DNA of 64,000 bases, from NCBI GenBank assembly GCA_947066815.1, contig CAMSZT010000005.1, positions 1 to 64,000 of the forward strand. The letters are read 5' to 3'. Numbering within the stretch: the first letter of the stretch is position 1; every line of letters starts with the position of its first letter. Below the pieces are notes generated by a model, which did not search any database, was not told the origin of the DNA, and saw only the letters and a program-made list of their open reading frames with translations. Below, piece after piece: positions 57,471 to 64,000 of the stretch. The DNA comes from an uncultured Lachnotalea sp. GTDB taxonomy: Bacteria; Bacillota; Clostridia; Lachnospirales; Lachnospiraceae. The position numbers and the translations under genes are program-made.

Positions 57471-59297
57471 ATGGAATACACGATCGGCAAAAAGGTTTTG
57501 GACGGATGGGAGATCGTCCGTCCGATCGGAGCGGGCTCCTACGGGAAAGTATATGAGGTGAAAAAGACCAGCTACGGAGTGGAGACGGTCTCCGCACTGA
57601 AAGTCATCCGCATTCCCGAGTCTCCGGCCGAGATCCGCAGCGCCCTTAACGACGGGATGGACGAGCAGTCGGTGACCGGCTACTTCAAGGGCTTTGTGGA
57701 CGAGATCCTCCACGAGATCGCCATCATGTCCGTGGTGAAGAGCCATCCAAATATCGTCAGCTATGAGGACCACCACCTGGAGGAATATCCGGGGGAGATC
57801 CGCTGGGATATCCTGATCCGCATGGAGTTTCTTGCGCCCCTGGACCATTATCTTCAGGATAAGGCCCGCCGCTCCGAAGCCTCTCTCGGAGGGCTTCCTA
57901 TGTCTGAGGTGGTCCGGCTGGGGCGGGAGATCGGCAGCGCCCTGGCCTTCTGCCAGCGGAAAAACATCATCCACCGGGATATCAAGCCGGAAAACATCTT
58001 TATCAGCGAGGCGGGCCAGTTCAAGCTGGGGGATTTCGGCGTGGCAAAAACAGCCGCCTCCCGGAGCACCGGCGGCTCCCATAAAGGAACGGAGCGGTAC
58101 ATGGCGCCGGAGGTATTTTTAAACCAGCCCTACGGGTCCTCGGTGGATATTTATTCTCTGGGGCTTGTGATGTACCGGCTCTTAAACGGCGGGCGGCTCC
58201 CTTTCCTGCCGCCGGCGCCGAAGCCCCTCTCCTTCGGGGATTACGAAAACGCGCAGATCAGGCGGATGCAGGGAGTTCCTATCCCTCCGCCGGCGAAGGC
58301 GGACGCCTCTCTGGCTTCGATCATTTTAAAGGCCTGTGCCTTCCGTTCGGCGGACCGGTTCCGGAGTGCCGCAGAGCTTGTGGAGGCGCTGGATACATAC
58401 GTCAAGTCCCATCCGGAGGGAGAGCCGTCTGCCTTCATCGAAGACCTGCCCGTCCAGTTCCAGGAGGGCCCCTTCGCCGTCGGCTGGCGCTCTCAGGAGC
58501 CGGAAGCGGCAAGGCGGCCGGAGGAGGTACAGCCCTCAGAAGCTGCACCAGAGCGGGTAACCGAAGAAAGCCTCGGAAACGCTGCGTCACAAGGGCGGCA
58601 GGACCGTACCGTGGGCGGATGGAGACCGGATGAAAACCAGGAACAGACCGTCGGTGGCTGGAACGGCAGTGGGAGAGCGGAGGGAACCGTCGCTGGATGG
58701 AACAATAGAAATCAGAACGCAGGCGGAATACAGAACAAAATAAACGGGGAACAGACTGCAGCGTACAGCGAAACACAGAGAATGGTCATGGGTTCCGGCA
58801 TTATGAAGGCAGAACCGGCATCCGGCAGAAAACAGAGCAACGCGGTCAACTGGCCTCTGGTTCTCACCGTGCTGGCCGCACAGATCTTCTGCGGAAGCGT
58901 TGCCCATTATAACATCCTGCAAATGTCTTTTGGACACGTTGACGTTATTATGACACTTGGACCCATTAGCGTTACGGACATGCTGCTTCGTTATTGTGCT
59001 GCAAATGGAATTTTGTCGGGCCTGCTTAGCTACATCTTCGTCTACCAGTCCAGGAAGACCGCGGCATGGACCTTTGCCGGCATGGCCGCCGGAACGCTGA
59101 TCAGCAATTATCTGATGACGGCATGGAAAGAGATAATTGGATTGACTTTTTTCGGTTTTGTCATCGATCTCCTGCCCTGCGGCGTCTGCCTTGTGGTAAC
59201 TGTTTTAATGACTGGAAAAATCAGGTCGAAACAAAAGCTTCTGTGTATTTTGTCAGGATGCTATATGGCGGTTTATGCACTTGGCTGGTTCTTGTGA
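57471..59297 (+). CDS. Ser/Thr protein kinase with C-terminal TM segments
   Basis: IGAGSYGKVYEV...IIHRDIKPENIFI...LGDFGVAKT...GTERYMAPEV; hydrophobic C-terminus. Confidence 0.93.
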   Translation: MEYTIGKKVLDGWEIVRPIGAGSYGKVYEVKKTSYGVETVSALKVIRIPESPAEIRSALNDGMDEQSVTGYFKGFVDEILHEIAIMSVVKSHPNIVSYEDHHLEEYPGEIRWDILIRMEFLAPLDHYLQDKARRSEASLGGLPMSEVVRLGREIGSALAFCQRKNIIHRDIKPENIFISEAGQFKLGDFGVAKTAASRSTGGSHKGTERYMAPEVFLNQPYGSSVDIYSLGLVMYRLLNGGRLPFLPPAPKPLSFGDYENAQIRRMQGVPIPPPAKADASLASIILKACAFRSADRFRSAAELVEALDTYVKSHPEGEPSAFIEDLPVQFQEGPFAVGWRSQEPEAARRPEEVQPSEAAPERVTEESLGNAASQGRQDRTVGGWRPDENQEQTVGGWNGSGRAEGTVAGWNNRNQNAGGIQNKINGEQTAAYSETQRMVMGSGIMKAEPASGRKQSNAVNWPLVLTVLAAQIFCGSVAHYNILQMSFGHVDVIMTLGPISVTDMLLRYCAANGILSGLLSYIFVYQSRKTAAWTFAGMAAGTLISNYLMTAWKEIIGLTFFGFVIDLLPCGVCLVVTVLMTGKIRSKQKLLCILSGCYMAVYALGWFL

Positions 59298-59313
59298 GGA
59301 TAGGGGGGGTTTT

Positions 59314-59577
59314 ATGGTGGAAATGATCATATTGATTATATTATATATGGTTTTGGGAGGGGGCATTTCGCTGCTGACGGCCTTTTTGATCACCCGTCTT
59401 GTGAAATGCGGGAAAAGACGGGCGGTCATCCGCCTTATGAAGCGCGGGGAAAATCGGGACGGAAATCAGGGCGGCACTGTCTACTGGATCTTGTTTGGTC
59501 TCTTCGTGGTCCTGGCGGCAGCAATGCTGACCCTTGAATATACTTACTTTTACAGTCTTGGTTTTTTACAGCCTTAG
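59314..59577 (+). CDS. Small two-TM membrane protein
   Basis: MVEMIILIILYMVLGGGISLLTAFLITRLV...YWILFGLFVVLAAAMLTLEYTYFYSLG. Confidence 0.7.
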   Translation: MVEMIILIILYMVLGGGISLLTAFLITRLVKCGKRRAVIRLMKRGENRDGNQGGTVYWILFGLFVVLAAAMLTLEYTYFYSLGFLQP

Positions 59578-59629
59578 CTGACTTTTGGAAAACAGCGGTA
59601 CGAAAAAACGATGCAAAGAAGGGGAGAGC

Positions 59630-62600
59630 ATGAACGAGTATCTCAGAATCTATCAGGGGAGCGGTATGCGAAGCTGCGCCCTTGACCCGGAGAGAGGTTT
59701 TCTGGCGGGAGCGGCGCCCGGGGCGGATCTTTTGCTTCCCGGCGGAGAACTTTCGGGGAGATCCCTCCGGCTTCAGAGGAGAGGGGAAGGGTGGCAGGCA
59801 GACTGCACCGGCGAGGTGTTCCTGTTTGGAAAGCGGGTGAGCCGGACGGCCGTCCGCTCCGGCGATATGTTCCTCTTAAGTAAGTCCAGGCAGATCCTGG
59901 TCCAGTATATCCGGGAGGACGGGCAGAAGACCATTCCCTTGAGTGGAGAAACCTCCGTCTCTCTGGGGCGGTCGCAGGACGCTGATCTTAGGTTTTCCCA
60001 TCCGCTCGTTTCCGGAGATCACGCCCGCCTGGAAAAGCGGGGCGCTTCCTTTGTCATCCGGGACTTAAACAGCACCAACGGCACTTACGTGAACGGGGAG
60101 CGGCTTACAGGGGAGCGGGTTCTTTCGCCCGGGGACTCGGTGGTCATCGGCCCCTTCCGTCTGGAGATGGGGGAGGGGGAGGTGACTGTGTACGGGGAGG
60201 GGACGGCGCAGGCGGTAACGCTCCGTGGGTCGTCTATGGAGCCGGAAACTCCGTCCGCCGCTCATGCATCCTCCGGGAAAAAGCCGGCGGTTTCCGGAAG
60301 TGATCGGCCTTCGTCCGCTTCCGCTTCCCCGTCCGCTCCGCCGGCCTATCCTTTTTTCACCAGATCCCCCAGACTTCTCACGGAAGTTTCCTCCGGGGAG
60401 ATGGAGATCGAGGCGGCCCCGGCCATCGGGACGAAACCGGAGATCAACTGGCTCTCCACGCTGTTGCCGAGTTTGGGCGGGGTGGCGGTCATGGGAGTCA
60501 TGATCGTAGCCATGGGTATGAGTCCCATATCTCTGGCCCTCTCTGGTTCCATGGCGGTCTTCGGCCTGGTGGTGACCCTCGTCAACTACCGCCGCCAGAC
60601 AAAACATTATGAGGAGGCCAAGGAAAGCCGTTCCAGGCGGTATGAGAAGTATCTGGAAGACTGCGAAGCGGCTCTTAAGCAGACGGCTCTTAAGCAGCAA
60701 AGCGCTGTCCTCGCCTCCCACCCCTCCCCGGCGGAGTGCCTGGAGCTTGTGACAGAGCGAAAGCCGGCCCTCTGGGCGAGGACCCTGTCGGACAGGGATT
60801 TCCTGTCTCTTCGGGCGGGGCTGGGGGAGGAACCCCTCGCCCTCGACGTCCGGACGCCGAAATTAAGCCCTCTGGCGGAGGAGGATGAGTTTTCGAGAAA
60901 GCCCGGTGAACTGGCAGGAGCCTTTCGGATGGTCTCCGGCGTACCGGTGTTCTGCGATCTGATACGGTTTTCGGGGCTGGGGATCGTGGGGAGACGGGAG
61001 GAGACAGTCTCCATGGCGGGAACGCTGGCCGTCCAGGCGTCCGCCCACCACGGCTATGACGAGCTAAAGCTGGTGGTCCTCTTTCCGGAGGAGGAGCGGG
61101 AGCAGTGGGAATGGATGCGGTGGCTGCCCCATGTGTTTGACGAAAATCGGACGGTCCGCTACATGGCCTCCAACCGGTTTGAGGCGGAGACGGTGTTTGG
61201 AGCCCTTCTTCCTGAGCTAAAAAAACGGGCGGCCGGAAAGGAATCCTGGGGACAGAAGCAGACACCGTCGCCCTATTACCTCTTCCTGGTGGGGGATCCC
61301 TCCCTGCTTTCCGGTCAGATTTCCAGCTATCTCTTAAAGAATGACAGACGTCTGGGAACAAGCTGTATTCTTCTGGGGAACCGGCTGTGGGAGCTCCCGG
61401 GGGAGGTGGACCTTCTTTTGGAGCTTGCCGGAGGGGAGGGACAGCTTTACGCGAAGGAGAAGGCCGGAGAGCGGAAGCGTCTGAGGGCAGATGCCCTCTC
61501 CCTGGCGGAATGCGGGCGGTTCGCCAGAGCCATGGCGCCCATCCGCCTTCCCGGGGGAGGTGGAAAAGAGGGGCTTCCGCTGTCTGTCAGCTTCTTGAAG
61601 GGCTGGCGGGCAGAACGGGTCGACCGGTTGGATCTGAAAGAGCTCTGGGAGAATTCCGTCTGCGAGGAGACCCTGGCCGTGCCCATCGGCGTCCGGGCGG
61701 ACGGGAAGTCCTTCTATTTTGATATCCATGAGAAAAAACACGGTCCCCACGGGCTGGTAGCCGGGATGTCGGGGAGCGGGAAGTCGGAGCTGGCCCAGTC
61801 CTGGATCGCCTCCATGGCGCTGCAGTTTTCCCCCAGGGACGTGAACTTTATCCTGGTGGACTTTAAGGGTACCAGCCTTCTGCAGCCTTTCCTCACCCTT
61901 CCCCACCTGGCAGGGTACATATCCAACCTGGACACAGATATCGACCGGAAGCTTCTGGCCCTAGACGGGGAGATGGAGCACAGGCAGCGGCTTTTGGACC
62001 AGTACGGGGCCAGGGATATCCTGGAGTATCAGAGACGGAGGAGGAGGGATCCCTCTATGGAGGAGATGCCCTTCCTGATCCTCGTCTTTGACGAGTTTGC
62101 GGAGTTCAAGCTCCAGTTCCCGGACTTTACCAGGGCCCTGGACCACGTGTTCCGGGGAGGCCGTTCCCTGGGCGTCTATTCGGTCCTGATGACCCAGAAG
62201 CCCTCCGGCGTGGTCACGGAGCAGATGAACGCCAACGCCGCCTTCCGCTGGTGCCTGCAGGTGCAGTCCGACGCCGACAGCAGAGAGCTTCTCGGGAACA
62301 CGGACGCCGCCTATATCCGGAATCCGGGACGGGTCTACGTAAAATGCGAGGACGGGACCTACGAATGCCTGCAGGCTTATTACGCCGGAGCTCCCTACCT
62401 GCCTGAGAGAGGGGCAGCGGGGGAGGCGGTTCCGGTGAGTCTCGTCTCTCTCACGGGGGAGCGGAGGCCCCTGGTCCCGCCCGCCCGGAGGGCAGGCGGG
62501 CTCCGCTCCCAGCTGGAGGCCGTGGTGGAGCGGATCGTAAGACACTGTGAGCGGCGGGAGATCCCCCCGGCGAAGCCCATCTGGCAGGAAAAGCTTCCGA

Positions 62601-64000
62601 AGGAGCAGGAACTCTTTTCCCTGCTTCCAGGAGGAAAATCCTGGGAGGCCTGGCCTCTCAGGACCAAAGGACTCACGCCTCCGACTGCCTTCCTCGGACT
62701 GGTGGACGATCCCGCCGGTCAGAGACAATTCCCCCTGGTCCATAATTTCTGGCGGGACGGGCACCTGGCCCTTTACGGCATGACCGTCTCCGGGAAGACG
62801 ACGTTCCTCAAATCTCTTCTGGTCTCCCTGGCCTGCACCCACACGCCGGGACAGGTTCAGTTTTACCTGGCGGAGTTTGGCGGTTTCGGCCTGCGGTCCA
62901 TGGAGGCCTTCCCCCATGTGGGGGCCGCGGCCGGGAATGACGAGCCGGAGACCCTTGGGGGGTTGGCGAAGCTTCTGGGAGAGGAACTGGACCAGAGGAA
63001 AAAAAGGTTCCGGAAGCTTGGAACAGGTTCCCTCCAGGCTTATCTGGAGGCGGGAGGGGAGGGGCTTCCCACCTGGATCGTCCTGGCGGACAACCTGAAC
63101 CTGGCGGGCTATGAGTTCCCGGAGATCCAGGAGATGTTCATCCGGGTCGGCAGGGAAGGCGCATCCTTCGGCATCTATCTGGCCTGCACCTTTGCCGGCC
63201 TCACGGGCGTGAGCCCCCAGCTGACTCAGAACATCAAAACCATACTGTCCCTGCAGCTGGCGGACCGGATGGATTACGGGATCTTTGTGGGCCGGGTGCG
63301 GGGAAACATCCCGGAGTCTGTGCCCGGCAGGGGACTTGTGAGGGGCCCCCTGGAATTCCAGACGGCTGTTCCTTACAGCGGGCTCTCCGACGGAAAGCGG
63401 GCGGCAGCCCTTAGAGGACTGGCGGAGGGGATGACGGCCGCCTGGAAGGGAGAAAAGCCGAAGGGCATCCGGTCCGCACCGGAGGAACTTCCCTACGGCT
63501 CCCTGGAGGGAGAGCCCTTCCTTCTGGGACTTTCCGGGAAGACCCTGGAGCCGGTGAACCTTCCGTGGACGGACACGGTCAGCGTGTTGATCAGCGCAGA
63601 GGAGCCGGAGGCGGACGGGATCCTGGAACTTCTTCTAAAGGAGGCCGTGCGCCTCGCGGGGGACTCCCTGTTCTTCTTCTCGGAGAGCCGGACGGCAGAG
63701 GAGCCGGCCCGGACCTTCCATGAGGCGGAGGATTTTGACGAGGAGGTGTTCTCCCTGGCGAATACGCTCCGGCAAAGGCAGGAGGAGAAGCGAGAATGGC
63801 CGGAAGTCGTCTTTTCTCCCATCGTGGTGTTCATCGACGGGCTGAAGGCCTGCCTGGACTGCGTGAAGCCGGACACGGTCTCCAGGCTTGAAGTGTTCAT
63901 CCGCCTGGGAGAAGGGCTCGGCATCACCATCCTGGCGGCAGATGTGCCGGAGCGGGTGGCTTCCTGCTATTACGGCGGGGACATCCTAACGGCCACCATG
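59630..64000 (+). CDS. essC: Type VII secretion FtsK/SpoIIIE ATPase EssC, 3' truncated by window
   Basis: ATG 59630 with ggggag RBS; open to base 64000; FHA LGRSQDADL...SGDHARLEK...LNSTNGTYVNG; TM region; Walker A GMSGSGKSELAQ and GMTVSGKTTFLK; LVDFKGTSLLQPFLTLPHLAG. Confidence 0.95.
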   Translation, partial: MNEYLRIYQGSGMRSCALDPERGFLAGAAPGADLLLPGGELSGRSLRLQRRGEGWQADCTGEVFLFGKRVSRTAVRSGDMFLLSKSRQILVQYIREDGQKTIPLSGETSVSLGRSQDADLRFSHPLVSGDHARLEKRGASFVIRDLNSTNGTYVNGERLTGERVLSPGDSVVIGPFRLEMGEGEVTVYGEGTAQAVTLRGSSMEPETPSAAHASSGKKPAVSGSDRPSSASASPSAPPAYPFFTRSPRLLTEVSSGEMEIEAAPAIGTKPEINWLSTLLPSLGGVAVMGVMIVAMGMSPISLALSGSMAVFGLVVTLVNYRRQTKHYEEAKESRSRRYEKYLEDCEAALKQTALKQQSAVLASHPSPAECLELVTERKPALWARTLSDRDFLSLRAGLGEEPLALDVRTPKLSPLAEEDEFSRKPGELAGAFRMVSGVPVFCDLIRFSGLGIVGRREETVSMAGTLAVQASAHHGYDELKLVVLFPEEEREQWEWMRWLPHVFDENRTVRYMASNRFEAETVFGALLPELKKRAAGKESWGQKQTPSPYYLFLVGDPSLLSGQISSYLLKNDRRLGTSCILLGNRLWELPGEVDLLLELAGGEGQLYAKEKAGERKRLRADALSLAECGRFARAMAPIRLPGGGGKEGLPLSVSFLKGWRAERVDRLDLKELWENSVCEETLAVPIGVRADGKSFYFDIHEKKHGPHGLVAGMSGSGKSELAQSWIASMALQFSPRDVNFILVDFKGTSLLQPFLTLPHLAGYISNLDTDIDRKLLALDGEMEHRQRLLDQYGARDILEYQRRRRRDPSMEEMPFLILVFDEFAEFKLQFPDFTRALDHVFRGGRSLGVYSVLMTQKPSGVVTEQMNANAAFRWCLQVQSDADSRELLGNTDAAYIRNPGRVYVKCEDGTYECLQAYYAGAPYLPERGAAGEAVPVSLVSLTGERRPLVPPARRAGGLRSQLEAVVERIVRHCERREIPPAKPIWQEKLPKEQELFSLLPGGKSWEAWPLRTKGLTPPTAFLGLVDDPAGQRQFPLVHNFWRDGHLALYGMTVSGKTTFLKSLLVSLACTHTPGQVQFYLAEFGGFGLRSMEAFPHVGAAAGNDEPETLGGLAKLLGEELDQRKKRFRKLGTGSLQAYLEAGGEGLPTWIVLADNLNLAGYEFPEIQEMFIRVGREGASFGIYLACTFAGLTGVSPQLTQNIKTILSLQLADRMDYGIFVGRVRGNIPESVPGRGLVRGPLEFQTAVPYSGLSDGKRAAALRGLAEGMTAAWKGEKPKGIRSAPEELPYGSLEGEPFLLGLSGKTLEPVNLPWTDTVSVLISAEEPEADGILELLLKEAVRLAGDSLFFFSESRTAEEPARTFHEAEDFDEEVFSLANTLRQRQEEKREWPEVVFSPIVVFIDGLKACLDCVKPDTVSRLEVFIRLGEGLGITILAADVPERVASCYYGGDILTATM

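Noticed and set aside
59630-64000. Absence of a long ORF here in the supplied ORF track
   Set aside because: Not a disruption: frame from ATG 59630 reads as EssC and simply has no stop before the window ends.

Overview
The window has two parts. Bases 1 to ~25.2 kb are the late (morphogenesis and lysis) part of a contractile-tailed prophage, cut off on the left. It runs: AT-rich cargo gene, terminator, ParB-methyltransferase fusion, Nu1/GpA terminase, lambda-type portal and protease, capsid, P2/Mu-type sheath, tube, tape measure, baseplate and fibre, then holin and amidase. Bases ~25.3 to 64 kb are a GC-rich Clostridia/Lachnospiraceae-like chromosome: lipoprotein pair, MATE, deoD, cls, GH2 fusion, spoIVA, MutS-like ATPase, rnhA, two-component system, alaS, rpsU, yqfC/yqfD, WYL regulator, Ser/Thr kinase, and an FHA-EssC type VII secretion ATPase that runs off the right edge. 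The strongest observations, read directly from the bases, are: (1) a canonical -1 slippery site (A_AAT_TTT overlapping T_TTT_TTC) in the tail-assembly chaperone, whose -1 frame runs 53 codons to a stop overlapping the tape-measure start; (2) an in-frame TGA in the tail-fibre gene followed by 97 more open codons; (3) a phage ParB-methyltransferase whose catalytic DPPY-type motif reads APPG while the SAM-binding motif is intact; (4) a family of palindromic MITE-like elements (TIR CAGGYAATTGCGAAAC), two with 11-13 bp flanking direct repeats; (5) a GH2 enzyme fused to an IGGADGPTAVFLAG segment and an unknown C-terminal domain; (6) a kinase with three TV(G/A)GW repeats next to EssC carrying a canonical FHA domain; (7) adjacent decayed macro-domain and vWA genes; (8) a TetR effector domain that has lost its HTH and gained a foreign N-terminus. 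Family names come from recognising sequence motifs without database searches.
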